The notes under the pieces were generated by a model. It saw nothing but the letters and a program-made list of their open reading frames with translations, was not told the origin of the DNA and did no database searches. DNA of 64,000 bases, taken from Brassica napus (lineage: Eukaryota; Streptophyta; Magnoliopsida; Brassicales; Brassicaceae). Of the stretch, positions 1-11,523 are shown in pieces (the stretch's first letter is position 1; every line of letters begins with the position of its first letter). The stretch is taken from the NCBI RefSeq assembly GCF_020379485.1, contig NC_063450.1, positions 43,242,681 to 43,306,680 of the forward strand. Direction: 5' to 3'. Made by a program: the position numbers and the translations under genes.

Positions 1-190
1 TCAATTTCAATTAAACCAAACCAAATTTAGACCAGATTAAACCGGTTATCGATCCTAAGTAAGCCCTAGCTTTTAACCTTCTCCTCTCCTTCTCCTTCTC
101 CTTCTCCTTCTCCTCTTTCCGTCTCTCTTCTCATTATCCTTCAGCTCACCAGCGAAAGAGAGAAGAAGGTAGATTAGATTCTCCAAAAAC
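1..190 (+). promoter_or_regulatory. eIF3L proximal promoter and 5' UTR
   Basis: The stretch before the eIF3L start codon holds a CT-rich block with several tandem CTTCTC units (about 78-120). This is typical of plant 5' UTRs of highly expressed translation genes. A CCCTAG motif at 63-68 resembles the telo-box found near such genes. No TATA box is obvious, and the transcription start cannot be fixed from the sequence. Confidence 0.5.
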
Positions 191-2354
191 ATGACGACCA
201 CCTACGACTTCGAAGACACTCCGTCAAACTACGACGACGTCCAGCGTCAGGGCGGCCAGGACGCCGTCTACGACCCGAACTTCGTGCCGGACTCCGTCAA
301 GTCCTTCGTGGTTCACATGTACAGACACATCAGGGAGAAGAACGTCTACGAGATCCACCAGATGTGCGAGACGTCGTTCCAGACCTTGTCGGAGCGGCTC
401 TTCAAGGACACCCCTTGGCCTTCCGTGGAAGCGATCGCTCCTTATGTGGACAACGATCACGTCTTCTGTCTTTTGTACCGTGAGATGTGGTTCAGACACT
501 TGTACGCGAGGCTGTCGCCGACGCTGAAGCAGAGGATTGATTCCTATGATAACTACTGCAGCCTGTTTCAGGTGTTTGTTTCTCTTGGATTTAGATTTAG
601 ATTGGTCTCAATTGAACTAGGTTAGGCCTGTGATTAGATTCGGTTAAGTCATATACTGTTCTGGTAATGGATTGGGGTTAAATTAAGATTCTTTTGATTT
701 ATTGATGTTCAAAAGTTTCTCTCTTTATTGTTATGGTTGTCTGAAAACAGTAGTTGAATGTGTAGGTGGTGTTGCACGGTGTAGTGAACATGCAGCTACC
801 AAACCAGTGGCTGTGGGACATGGTGGATGAGTTTGTCTACCAGTTCCAAAGCTTCTGTCAGTACAGAGCCAAGATGAAGAACAAAACAGAGCAGGAGATT
901 GCATTGCTCAAACAGAACGACAAGGTATTAATTTTCTTGATTTCTTTTTTTTTTAAGGTTAGCTTTCATCTGACTGCAACCACTATCCTCAGGCGTGGAA
1001 TGTGTACGGCGTGCTCAACTTCTTGCAAGCGCTTGTGGAGAAGTCCACCATCATCCAGATTCTTGAGCAAGAGAAGGAAGGGCTCGAGCAGTTCACCGCC
1101 ACCGACGGGTACGATTACAGCGGTGGAAGCAACGTGCTGAAGGTCCTTGGCTACTTCAGCATGGTCGGTCTTTTGCGCGTTCACTGCCTTCTAGGAGATT
1201 ACCACACCGGTCTCAAGTGGCTGCAGCCCATTGACATCACTCAGCAAGGTGTTTACATCAGCGTCATTGGTTGCCATATCGCGACTATCTATCACTACGG
1301 ATTCGCCAACCTCATGTTGAGAAGGTACGTGGATGCGGTCAGCGAGTTCAACAAGATCCTCCTCTACATCTACAAGACGAAGCAGTACCACCAGAAGTCG
1401 CCTCAGTACGAGCAGTTGCTGAAGAAGAACGAGCAGATGTACGCTTTGCTCGCGGTCTGCCTCTCCCTCTGCCCTCAGACGAAGCTCGTGGACGAGTCTG
1501 TCAACTCTCAGCTGCGGGAGAAGTACGGTGAGAAGATGATGAGGATGCAGAGGTGCGACGACGAGGAGTTTGGTATCTATGACGAGCTCTTCTCTTACGC
1601 GTGCCCCAAGTTCATCACCCCTTCAGCGCCGAGTTTCGAGGAGCCTCTTGTCAATTACAATCAGGTAGTAACTGGATTTTTAAACAATTATGGAGAGGAG
1701 TTGTGTGTTTAAACAGGCTGTGTGTTGCTGTCTCTCAGGATGCATACAGGCTTCAGTTGAAGATGTTCCTTTATGAGGTGAAGCAGCAGCAGCTGTTGTC
1801 AGGAGTGAGGACGTTCCTTAAAGTTTACTCCTCCATCTCTCTTGCTAAGCTCGCTAACTACATGGAAGTTGATGAACCAACTCTAAGGTGAGTAAACATG
1901 TGCAGATTGGCTTTAACTAAAAGTGTTTTGTCTGACATGTACTAATTTGAACACACAGGACCATATTGTTAACATACAAGCACAAGACTCATTCAGTTGG
2001 TTCTGATGGGAAGGTCATCTCCAATGCAGACATTGATTTCTACATCAACAATGTAATGTTTTTCGTACTTTTTATCTTAATCTTATTTTCATTGGTGCTT
2101 TTAGATTTTTAGAAGTAACTTTAAAGGTGGTGTAAAAAAAAAAAAAATCCAGGACATGATCTACGTTGTGGAATCAAAACCTGCAAAGCGTTATGGGGAT
2201 TTCTTCTTGCGGCAGATTGCGAAGGTATTTCAAACTTAATCTAAGATGTGTGCAGAGTAGCAAACATGATAAGAATCCAACTGATTTTTATTTTATTCTC
2301 ATTGTGCAGCTTGAAGGTGTGATGAACGACATGGACCGCATCAAGCTGGAATGA
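191..2354 (+). CDS. TIF3L1: Translation initiation factor eIF3 subunit L
   Basis: Seven exons join cleanly in frame: 191-571, 766-924, 993-1664, 1739-1887, 1959-2052, 2153-2224 and 2310-2354, all with GT-AG introns, giving 523 residues. The product is subunit L of the cytosolic eIF3 complex, which binds the 40S ribosome and recruits initiator tRNA and mRNA. The protein matches the plant eIF3L family along its whole length: an N-terminus starting MTTTYDFED, a helical-repeat middle containing LVEKSTIIQIL, and a C-terminal PCI-type region ending in the conserved DMDRIKLE. Length agrees with the family (about 520). The start is the first ATG after a CT-rich leader and fits the family N-terminus. 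I see no disruption, so the gene looks functional. Family assignment is firm; the symbol is by orthology recalled from Arabidopsis. Confidence 0.95.
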
Positions 2355-3270
2355 GGAATTGTCTGTGTTACTTTCAGCTCTCTTTATCTAGTTAAACGGT
2401 GTTTTTTTGGTGTTATCCTCTTTATCTTTTTATGAAATACTGTCATTTTTCCATTGTGACATTGTAAGAATATCCCAAAGGATAAAAACATCTTTTGCTT
2501 ACTAGTTTTTGGACCTGCTTCGGAATAATTTCACAAGCAAATCTTCTTTGATGCACTCATTCCTTCTAAGATGTTACGAGTTTTCTTTTCTTACTGCATC
2601 TAATTTTATATACGAAACATAAGTTAAGTAAGAGCAAAGATTGAGAGCTCTAAGTTAGAGAAACGAAGAAGAAAGCATGGGAGTGTACTTCTATTCTGAT
2701 AAATATAAAACTATGGGGATATATTCCATTGTGATTTCTCTTTGATAGCAAGGACGCTCATCCACTTCTCTGCTAATCAAAAAGTTTTGATCCCAGCCTC
2801 TTATTGAAGCTACTCTTTGGAGGTTATGTATGCTATTTATCAGGACTATTCAAGGACAGCAGAAAGGCTAGCTATTTGTTATGCAGGTAAGACACTGGAC
2901 GAGGGAGAAGTGAACTCCACAACAACAGAGAATCAACTAAGACAAAAGTTATTTTTCTAAGTGAAATTTCAACATACCTCGGTTAGTACAAATGTACACA
3001 GACCATGCGGCACCTTTTAAGTACCTTTATGATAAAACAAGATGTGATGTCAGAACATAGTAAGACGGATGTTTTATTGTTTGGGAATCCCAAATTCAAT
3101 ACAATCACACATACAACATATTAGTTTGTCTATCATATTACTATGAAATGAAAAAGGTTTCATCTCTTTGTTCACATGACCAAGACTATCTACTCTTGAA
3201 TATACCTCTCCTTGCTACTAATATTTCTTGTATTGCTCTGTTCTGCTTCACATAAGATTGCAGTTCTGAG
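2355..3270. other. eIF3L 3' region and intergenic DNA
   Basis: It contains the probable 3' UTR (T-rich to about 2500) and then AT-rich sequence. I see no gene, RNA or clear repeat. Confidence 0.5.
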
Positions 3271-4052
3271 TAGGGGTGGGCATATCGGTTTAGTTTCGGG
3301 TTCGGTTTAGTTTCGGGTTCGGTTTGGTTAATTTGGGTTTTATAAAACTCAACCCAATTAAAACCAAAGTAGTTTTGGTTTGGGTTCGGTTTGGGTTCGG
3401 TTTGGTTCGGTTTAGTTCGGTTTGGTTTAGATTTAGTTTGGTTCTTTAAAAATCTATGAAACAAAAAACAATTTAGAGCTCGATGACAAAACTCTTAACC
3501 ACGTCAAAGGAATAAATACATAATAAGCAAATAGCAGACTATTTGTGATCTAATTAGCGTAACAAAGACCTTGTAAGCATTTCAAAGCCTATTAACTAAA
3601 AGACTATTTGCATCTACCTTTTTATTTTTATTGATCCTATAATAACTTTGTTACATAATTTAGAGAATGAAAATTGGAGAAGATGAACAAAACGAGATGG
3701 CTACGATTTAGATGCTTATAGTTTTTAGGTTTTGTTTTCAATACAATAATTAGGTATTAGAATTATTTGAATCATATTTGGACTTTTTTTTAAATATATG
3801 GAGGTTAAGAAAAAATAGAAAACGAAACTTTAACTAAAATTTACAATATGTTAACATATATATATATATTGGATTATTGGTTTGGTTCGGTTTGAACCCA
3901 AACCAAACCAAACCATTCGGGTTGAGTAAAACATGAACCAATTGGGTTATGTAAAGAGCACGGTTTGGTTTGGATCGGTTTAACTTCAGTTGGTTCGGTT
4001 TGGATCGGTTCGGTTTGGGTTTTCTGAGTTTTAAAATAGTAGAGCACACCTG
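3271..4052. repeat. CCGAAC-rich repeat family, copy A
   Basis: It begins TAGGGGTGGGCATATCGG and ends near GAGCACACCTGA, whose reverse complement loosely resembles the start. Both ends carry dense variants of GGTTCGGTTTGG (3290-3440 and 3875-4022). The centre is plain AT-rich DNA. The same plan recurs at 26239-27163 and 46727-47388. ORFs of 92 and 74 residues on the minus strand are only translations of the repeat (N, P, K, T, Q-rich). The ends are approximate and I find no clear target duplication. Confidence 0.6.
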
Positions 4053-4096
4053 ACGCATTTTGTATATCTTGAATACATTAGTGTAAGTACTACAAA

Positions 4097-4101
4097 GCGG
4101 G

Positions 4102-4144
<43 letters not shown>

Positions 4145-4168
4145 GCGTGTTTGATCACGCTCACCGCA
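4097..4168 (+). tRNA. tRNA-Phe (GAA), probably defective
   Basis: Acceptor strand GCGGGGA, D arm with GCTCAGTTGGGAGAGC, and anticodon loop CTGAAGA with GAA at 4130-4132 match plant tRNA-Phe closely. The G5/A68 mismatch in the acceptor stem is also in the plant consensus as I recall it. Two defects sit in the T arm. The loop between GCGTG and CACGC is TTTGAT, six bases instead of seven, and the invariant C56 is T. The gene is therefore 72 rather than 73 nt and has a damaged internal B box, so it is likely transcribed or folded poorly. No T-run terminator lies directly at its end; the nearest T-rich stretch begins about 2-3 bases downstream. Confidence 0.85.
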
Positions 4169-4321
4169 CTTTATTTTTCATTTTGAAAGATCAATAGATA
4201 TGTAAGTTTACGGTACTAGTCTACAATGAAACCACTTCAGTCTTTCAAAAACAAAGTTTAACCTTTTAACTTTCAATGAAATCCTTTTTTTTTATCTTTT
4301 ATTTAAAGAAATACATTTTAT

Positions 4322-4625
4322 TAAGGGTAATTCTTTCAAATAGCATTTTAAGTTTTTGTCACAAAAATAGTCATCAAGAAAGAAAATGATCAAAATAGCC
4401 CATTTTTATTTTGAAAATTTTAATTTTAATTTTTTTTTGAAATCCTATCCCCAAAACCTCGCCTCTCAACTCTAAACCCTAAGTTTAGATTAATTAACCA
4501 TAGGGTAAAAATACATATTTTGGTTATTTTGACCTTTTAATAAAATTTATTTTGGTTATTTTCTTCATTGAGAGGTATTTTGTGACAAAAACTTAAAAAT
4601 GTTAATTAAGGACTGAGTTTTCTCA
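4322..4625. mobile_element. Palindromic MITE with TTTTTGTCACAAAA arms
   Basis: The left arm (TTTTAAGTTTTTGTCACAAA) is matched in reverse complement near 4575-4605 (GTGACAAAAACTTAAAAA). Matching AGAAAATxATCAAAATA and TATTTTGGTTATTTTGACC stretches lie further in. A variant TCTAAACCCTAA sits in the centre. The right terminus has diverged, so the limits are approximate. ATTAAGG near both ends may be a target duplication. No coding capacity. Confidence 0.6.
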
Positions 4626-5242
4626 ATACTTAGTTTCTTTTTAACGTATTAACACTTTTAATTAATTTTCGTTGAAGGCTATGTTAGAAATATAACACCA
4701 GTAAGTAAGGGATACCTACCTAATGAGATATATGAGTCAGTACATTCATTCTCAAGTGATATTGAGTTGTGAATTTATTAACATGATTTACATGGTATCA
4801 AATTCAAAATAATTCTGAATATTATTATGTTATTGCATTGTATAATGAAAGTCAGTTATAAATAGGCTATAGAGCAAGAACCATCAGATAGAATGGGTTT
4901 TAGATATCTCACATCTTCTTAATAGTTAGGATCTAATACAATTTGTGCAAGTGGAATGCATTTTTTTGGAATAGAAACTTTCTGAATGCTTAATTTCTTT
5001 TTATTCCACAAAATATTCACCAGTTGCAATGAAAAAAGGAATGAGTATTTCATCTCATTCCATATTATTCATTTTCATTCTAAAAAAATATCAACATTAT
5101 TTTGAAAAAACATTCCACATCAAAATAGTTCTGGAACAAATGGAATACTATTTTCATTTCATTGGATTCCACTAATTATCATCTTTTAATTTCACTTAAT
5201 TCCTTTTATTAACATCCAGTTACAACCAATATATATGAAATA
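4626..5242. other. AT-rich intergenic DNA
   Basis: No gene or structured repeat recognised. Confidence 0.4.
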
Positions 5243-5244
5243 TA

Positions 5245-5492
5245 CTCCCTCCGTTCCTTAAAGATACATATTTAAGAGAAAAAAATTGTTTCTAAAAGAT
5301 TCACTTTTTACATTTTCAATGCATGTTTTATTAACTAATTGCAAACTTCAAAAATCTTAATTGCACTAATTGATTTTTTATTGGCTTAAAATTGTGGAAA
5401 GAAGATAAACACAAAAAATTATGCAAATTTAATGTGTTTTATTAAAATGTGTGAAAAAAATTAGAATATGGATCTTTTAGGAACAGAAGAAG
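5245..5492. mobile_element. Stowaway MITE (Tc1/mariner type)
   Basis: The left end CTCCCTCCGTTCCTTAAAGAT and the right end ATCTTTTAGGAACAGAAGAAG are imperfect terminal inverted repeats of the classic Stowaway form. TA dinucleotides flank both sides (5243-5244 and 5493-5494). At 248 bp, AT-rich and without an ORF, it is a standard non-autonomous member that would move with a mariner-like transposase in trans. Confidence 0.9.
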
Positions 5493-5675
5493 TAGATCAA
5501 TACATTAATTATCAATTAATTCTATATATGTACAACCATGAACGTCAAATCTTCAGCATGTTGTTTCTTTTCAGAGTTTAAACATTAAAAACATTTATAG
5601 GAAGATGCAAAAACATGGTTAAGAACATGATTAGTGGTTAAAAACTCTTTGATTATTTAGTAGTTAGAACTCTTA

Positions 5676-5879
5676 GAGCATGATTATTGGGAGTTCTTAG
5701 GATGAGTTCTTATCGGAATATAAGAACCCGTCTTTTAACTTTTACGTACCTAAAAGAGGAACCGGTTCTTAAAACTCTTATTTAAGAGCCGGTTCTTAAC
5801 TTTTTTAGTTTAAAGTTAAGAGATAGGTTCTTATATTCCGCTAAAAACTCCACCTTAAGAACCTCCAATAATCATGCTC
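5676..5879. mobile_element. Tourist-like MITE (PIF/Harbinger type)
   Basis: Terminal inverted repeats start GAGCATGATTATTGG and end CCAATAATCATGCTC, and the pairing continues well into the element (TTCTTATATTCCG at the right against CGGAATATAAGAA at the left). TTA flanks both sides (5673-5675 and 5880-5882), the usual 3-bp duplication of this superfamily. About 204 bp, no ORF. Confidence 0.85.
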
Positions 5880-5882
5880 TTA

Positions 5883-6967
5883 GTTATTTAATCGGTGTTT
5901 TTTTAGAACTATTATATTTGGATTATTTAGAAAATAGACATTTGTATTCCTTTCTAGTCACTCATACCTGAGAGAAGGGCCTCACTAGTTACTATTTGGC
6001 AAGAATAAGCCACCGACGATAGCTCCAATGATTTGCAAAATGTACGTGTAACCATCATCTCTATTATTACCTAAAACTTAATTTTATATATTATTGGCAT
6101 CAGACTACACTATATATTTTTCAGTTGACAAGACACTGCTATTGTTTAACGACGTGGATTTATATATAGCCGTACATGCAGACGTAGGACATCTGACACA
6201 TCATCTTCTACTATGAACTATGAATATGTTTTAGCAAAAAAATGAACTATAAATATGCTAAGGGCTCCAATCATATCATAGTCCAAGGCTTTTTTGAACT
6301 TTAATACACTCCATTGTTGATCTGAGAATTTACGCTACGTGCCGACGTCCATGTAAATTCCTGAATTGATACTAACTACTAAGGTCAGTGACCATTTTTT
6401 GTTTTTGCCTCCGTCACATGAATTCGTTAGCAAAGGAGAAATTTGTTTTCATAGTCAAAATATGAGAGGCTGGAATTCTTATTATCTTAAGAATAGTCAA
6501 AATCATTTCATTTAAACCTTTTATGTATAGAAAGGAGAAATTTGTTATCATAGTATTATGATTTCTAGGAAAACATGATTTGCAGATAACTAGATATTGT
6601 AGACTTGTAGACGTAAACAAATTTGTTTACTTAATTATAAGGTTCTGAACTAAAATTCAACTAATTTTAAAAGGTAAATATAGCTGAATACTCTATACAC
6701 CGAGAGTTTTTAGTAGGTTGATATCATAACACTATCTCGACTCTTAGCCAATATGAATAATTTTTTTATAAAACAATCAAACTCAGAAAGGATTGAAATT
6801 ACATTTTCTATTCACATACTTATCAAAAAAAATATTACATTTCTTTTAAGTTTTGTATTCCACTGGATCACAATCACTTAGTTTTTTAAATAGTTAGTGT
6901 AGTTGTAAATGTTTTTGTTTAGATTTTTAAAGACCAATATATAGCATCGTTAAATGTTGTTTTTCCT
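5883..6967. other. AT-rich intergenic DNA with short duplications
   Basis: No gene seen. It contains a micro-insertion scar at 6213-6257 and a roughly 20-bp repeat (AGGAGAAATTTGTT followed by TCATAGT) at about 6435 and 6533. The short ORF at 6414-6620 has no family features. Confidence 0.4.
6213..6257. repeat. Micro-insertion scar with flanking direct repeats
   Basis: ATGAACTATGAATATG (6213-6228) and ATGAACTATAAATATG (6242-6257) flank the 13-bp filler TTTTAGCAAAAAA. One mismatch in 16. Confidence 0.7.
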
Positions 6968-8410
6968 TTTTTTTTTTTTTTTTTTTTTTGACAGCAAGAA
7001 ATGTACAGACTCATGTTGACTCTGTAAACCAAGTTGATAACTCCGCATCCATGTGAACGACAAAGGACAGTTGCTTCCTTGCACTACGTGCTAATCTATC
7101 CTTCCGAAGATTCGCCGTCCGAGGTACATGGACAATGTCTGAGTTGAGAAAGCTTCCTTTGAGGAGCTTGATATCTTCCAAATAGCTTTCAAATGCTGGT
7201 CATTCTTCTGGTTCCGAAACTATCTTCACCAATTGAGAACAATCCGTTGCAAACGTAACCTGGAACTGTCTTAAGTTCTTCATACATTCCATAGCGCAAA
7301 TCAAAGCCTCCACCTCCGAATGAAGGGGAGAGAGGGATGCCCTTACATTCCTTGCCCCCAATAAACCATCAAACCCCGGTAGAGTACTATACCAGCCTTG
7401 CCCTGACATTAACTCCTTATCCTTCCATGATCCATCAATAAAACACCATCGACCTAATGTCTCTAAAGGAGAGATGGTTTGTACCGAAGGCCCCCTCGTT
7501 GGTTCATTTCCTACTTGTGCTTCTGCCCAGACTGATGACTCCACTTCAGCTAGATTTAGAGTGTCCCGCGGATCAATATCCAAATTACTGAAAACTTTAT
7601 TATTGCGAGCTTTCCAGATATACCATAGAATCCATGCAAATTGATCATCATCCATTTTTGGTTGCACTCTCCAAAAGAGATAATCCATATTAGCAAATAA
7701 AGAGTTGGTAGGGAAAATATTAGGTGATGACGGAATCTTGGATAGGGCCCACACTTGACGTGCAGGGGGACATTAAAAAAATACATGATTTATTGATTCT
7801 TCCAGATCTCCACAGCAAGCACAACATATATCTCCTTTTAATCCTCTTGTCTTTAGATTTTTCATTACCGAAATACATCCTGACACCAATTGCCATAAAA
7901 AGTGCTTTATCTTTGGTGGACACCGCACTTTTCAGCAGAAAGCTTTAAGTATATCCACTGTGGGGCCATATAAATCATGAGGTTTTACCCTGTCAGGATA
8001 AACTCGTTCAACCTGATAACCAGATTGGACTGAATATTTTCCATTATTAGTAAAATGCCAGCCATTTCTATCCGCAATCTGGTTCCTACTTAAAGGAATA
8101 CTTTCAATAATTTTTGCATCCCTCGGATCCACGAGAGCCCTTATTGCCTGTACATTCCATGAGCGAGATTCCAGATTGATGAGGGAATCCACTGTGAGGT
8201 CCGGATAAATGTTATGAGAATTTTTGTTTGCTGGTCTCGGCCGAGTGGCTGGGATCCAAGGATCATTCCATACAGAGATAGATGTTCATATTCCTACCCT
8301 TTTAATTAGTCCTTTACAAATCAGAGATCTAGCAGAAGTAATACTCCTCCAGCCATACGACGGGGAGTAAGAACGGATCGGTTCCAGAGGTGAAGCATTT
8401 TTATAATACC
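6968..8410 (-). mobile_element. Degenerate 5'-truncated LINE (3' end of ORF2)
   Basis: Read on the minus strand, this is the C-terminal part of a plant L1-type ORF2. A stretch resembling the end of the reverse transcriptase is at 8400-7932, a zinc-binding RT-associated segment at about 7750-7550 (WYIWKARNNKVFS), and an RNase H domain at about 7450-7020 (RWCFIDGSWK, ATDCSQLV). It ends with an A tail seen as a T run from about 6968. The frame is broken between 7932 and 7786, and a nonsense codon at 7200-7202 interrupts RNase H, whose frame then runs on to a stop near 7013. It is a dead insertion lacking ORF1 and the RT catalytic core. The 5' limit is approximate. Confidence 0.8.
7013..7754 (-). 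pseudogene. LINE RNase H domain with internal stop
   Basis: The open part (7200-7754) carries the WILWYIWKARNNKVFSN and RWCFIDGSW motifs of plant LINE RVT_3/RNase H domains. Past the TGA at 7200-7202 the same frame still encodes typical C-terminal residues (RSARKQLSFVVHMDAELS) to a TGA near 7013. One substitution therefore probably separates the two halves. It belongs to the LINE at 6968-8410. Confidence 0.75.
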
Positions 8411-9109
8411 GTCCTTTGAAGACTCTTGAGAACAAAGTATTTTCTTTGTTTGTTTAAGTTTAAGTTTGTTTTGTTCTCCTAAAAAGGCATGTCTTTATCG
8501 AATAGATTCAGCATTATGTGTTTGCATTATACCTGATGGAACATAAAGCCTAAAGAAGATTGTCTTTGCCCATTATGTTTATAATACTTTGCAAAAGTAA
8601 TCCCTCTTAGTTCTAAATATGCAGAAATGGTTTCCTTTTTATTATTCATTTATAAAACCATCTCTTAAATATTATTTTCTATACATACTACAGAAGGATA
8701 ATAAATCAAGAGAAATGATCTACAATCATTTTAAAGTAGCAAAAAAAAAAAATATAAAACAAAAATTGATTGGAGAGTTGGATAACTTTAATATCAAATA
8801 TTTTTATCACGGTTTATGTATAATATAAAAGAGTTTACGTAAAATATGTAAATATTATATATGTATATATGTATAATACATGGAGGCATGGAATATAAAT
8901 TCTTATAAAATTATACAATTATTTTGCTTACTAATATCCAAGAATGACTTTCGTATGAGGATATAAATTCTTATAAAAATTATACATTTATTTTGCTGAC
9001 TAATATCCAAGAATGACTTTCGTAAGATTTTCTTAGAAATAATCTTTAAAAAAAGAAAAAAAAGAAATTTTTTTTAGGAACTTTAGAAGCAACACCTATG
9101 TTGGATTTT
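8411..9109. other. AT-rich intergenic DNA
   Basis: No gene seen. The lysine-rich 69-residue ORF at 8619-8828 looks like chance in AT-rich sequence. A tandem duplication lies at 8891-9026. Confidence 0.4.
8891..9026. repeat. Tandem duplication, unit about 68 bp
   Basis: Two adjacent copies share ATATAAATTCTTATAAAA and CTAATATCCAAGAATGACTT (ending TTCGTA), with a few differences. This is a recent local duplication in non-coding DNA. Confidence 0.85.
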
Positions 9110-11523
9110 CTTATATTAACAATTCAGGCTGGAAAATAAAAACAATATTTCAGGCTGGATCCACGTATGACTACAGGCGTGAGTCGTCGCAAATAGGCCA
9201 CTCCGGTAACCTTCCTCCTCCTCTCCATCATCCTCTCTCCGGATATCGTCATGGCGTCGGAGATTGACACAGCTCTGGCTTCGTCAAATACCTCTCCGTC
9301 TTCGTCACCAACCTCCCTGACTCTCCCTTCGATGTTGGCTCTGTCGTCGGCTACCTCACCGGCTCTGATGGACTTGACAAACGGTACCTCTCTGTCTCTG
9401 TCTTCATCGTCGTTGTTGTTGCGGACTTCGTCGGCTCCGATAAAGATGACCAACAAAACAACTCAACCTGAATCCGTGACTCCTCCATTGACATCAGAAG
9501 CTGGAATTACTCAAGTTAGTGACGCTCCTCCTTCAGATTCACTTAACGACGTCAATCAATCAAACTCGGTTGCTACGACGGCTCAGTTGCAGAGAACATC
9601 GTCACTTGAGTTTCAGAACACATCCACTCCCATGGTCAACAATACATCGCAGACGGTTCTTCCTCCTTCAAATCAGCTTCAGATATCAGCTCCTGAGAAT
9701 GACAATCCGACAACAATTTCTTTGGATATCGGAACTCAAGCTTCTGAAAAGTTTGTCCCTTCTTTAGGTTCAGGGGCAAAACCTCTTGTCTTCAAACCTC
9801 CGGCCACGCCTTCCGAACCATGTAATCCTCATGATTACGATCCGGCGATAGTTGGGAATCAGTTAGCCGCTCTCTAGCCGTCCTTAAATGACGAGATTTT
9901 AAATAAGAAACCAAAGAGTAAGTTCCCTACTCGAGCTGTCCAGCCTCCGATCAAGAAGCTTCCTCCTCCGGAACTAAAAGCCGGTGGGGGTCTCCGCTTT
10001 CCGTGGGCTGCGAGATTAAACGCTCAGTCGAGGAACCTTTACCGTGCAGCCACTCCTACCTACCGTCTTGATGGCACACCTGAGGTATCTATTCCTTCAA
10101 AAGTGCTTAAGCTAGGTCCTGAAAATAAGGATGAGTACATCATTGGAAAGTTCCATAAGTGCTCTCTACCACCGGGGGGTCTTGTGCATGTTGTGTTCAA
10201 TAGAATATGGGGAAGAAGTTGTAAGATCAGTTGTAAGAAGCTTGATGATTCTTCCTTCTTGTTTCATATTCCGCATCAACCTACTCGTCATTGGGTTATT
10301 CAGAGAGGGGTGTGGCATATTGATGATTGCTTGCTATTTGTATTGCCATGGGTTCCCGAAGGATCCTTTAAGATCCCTGAAGTCTCCACGCTTTCGGTAT
10401 GGGCCAATTTGAAGAATATACCAGACTGTTGCTATTCAAGACTAGGAATAAGTCATGTTGCCTCAGGACTTGGAGAACCTATCCTTACGCATAAACCTCG
10501 ACTTGATCCTACTAGTATGGGCGAAGCAAAGGTTTTAGTGGAGATGGAGCTGGATAGAGACTTTCCGAAACTTATTGCACTGGATGATAAACAAGGTAAT
10601 ATTTTCTTTGTTAATGTGGAATACACATGGATTCCATCTATGTGTGAGAGGTGTGGAAACCTCGGACACAAGGCGAAGAGGTGTCTTCTACCATCTCCGA
10701 CCGTCCAGGTTCCGGAAGATAACCATTCAGCAGGAGAACCTTGCTCGTCAGCTCCAGAAGATAACCATTCCGAGGTCCCTGTAGTGGATATTGATATAGT
10801 CCTACAACAAAAGGAAAATGCTAGTTCACCAGCTCAGACTTCTATTAAAGAGATAGAAGGTCTCCATTCCACACTTGAAACCATTCACGCATTGCCACCT
10901 ACTTCTGTTCCTTCAGATACTACTGTGGACCACCTTGCTGCGAGAAGCACATTGATAGCTTCTGGACCTTCTTCCTTACCCATTCAGCAGGAGAATCTTG
11001 CTGCTACACTTGGCCCCGTCAACACTTTATCCACATTAGTAGATCAACAGTCTACTCCCATTACTACATTTATTATGGAGTCTTCTCCATCAAGCATTAT
11101 CAACACTGAGGCTCGGAAAACTTTAGTTGTTGATCCCTTAACCACATCATCTAACGCTTGTGCTTTTGAGAGCCCCTCTCGTTTCACATTGTTAGGAGAT
11201 GTGGATGAAGTTGTGACAGAGCCTTCTAGCTCACTCAGCTTGTCAAGAGGTGGAAGGGAAATAAAACTCCCAACCAAATACCAAGACATGGATTGGAAGA
11301 CACTTAGAGGACGAGGAAAACGTGGTCGTCGCGGCCATGGATCCTATCACTAGCTTTTGTCTTTCATGTATTGTTGGTTACTCTAGTCTCTTTCTCTGTG
11401 TTTTCATAGGAGGAGATTCAACCACTTTCATGCAAACTTTATCTAGCTATAAGACCTTCGTTTTATCTTGTAATGGTTCGATTATATTTAATTTGAAAGT
11501 CTTTAGTCAAAAAAAAAAAAAAA
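9110..11523 (+). mobile_element. ORF1-only LINE-like element
   Basis: A CT-rich leader (9180-9250) is followed by a single LINE ORF1-type reading frame (9251-11353), a 155-bp 3' UTR and a 15-base A tail (11509-11523). No ORF2 (endonuclease or reverse transcriptase) is present between ORF1 and the tail. GTTGGATTTT occurs just before the element (9100-9109) and five bases after the tail (11529-11538). It may be a 10-bp target duplication, although the five extra bases weaken this. It is either an internally deleted LINE or a non-autonomous ORF1 element mobilised in trans. Confidence 0.7.
9251..11353 (+). pseudogene. LINE ORF1 protein (DUF4283, zinc knuckle), one nonsense codon
   Basis: One frame of 701 codons runs from ATG 9251 to the stop at 11353, interrupted only by TAG at 9875-9877. 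The first 208 codons are a low-complexity Ser/Thr/Pro-rich region. After the stop comes a DUF4283-type nucleic-acid-binding domain (around codons 300-450, including VVFNRIWGR and PEVSTLSVWANLKNIPD). A CX2CX4HX4C zinc knuckle follows (CERCGNLGHKAKRC, about 10640-10683), then a Ser/Thr-rich tail ending in basic RGRGKRGRRGHGSYH. Family knowledge: such ORF1 proteins bind LINE RNA. An ATG at 10103 in the same frame could still start a 416-residue protein with both domains. The near-intact frame suggests a fairly young insertion. Confidence 0.8.

Noticed and set aside
3186..4058. Two minus-strand ORFs rich in KPNRTKPNQ
   Set aside because: They are translations of the CCGAAC/CCAAAC repeat motif, not proteins.
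8619..8828. 69-residue lysine-rich ORF
   Set aside because: AT-rich chance ORF next to a tandem duplication, with no recognisable motif.
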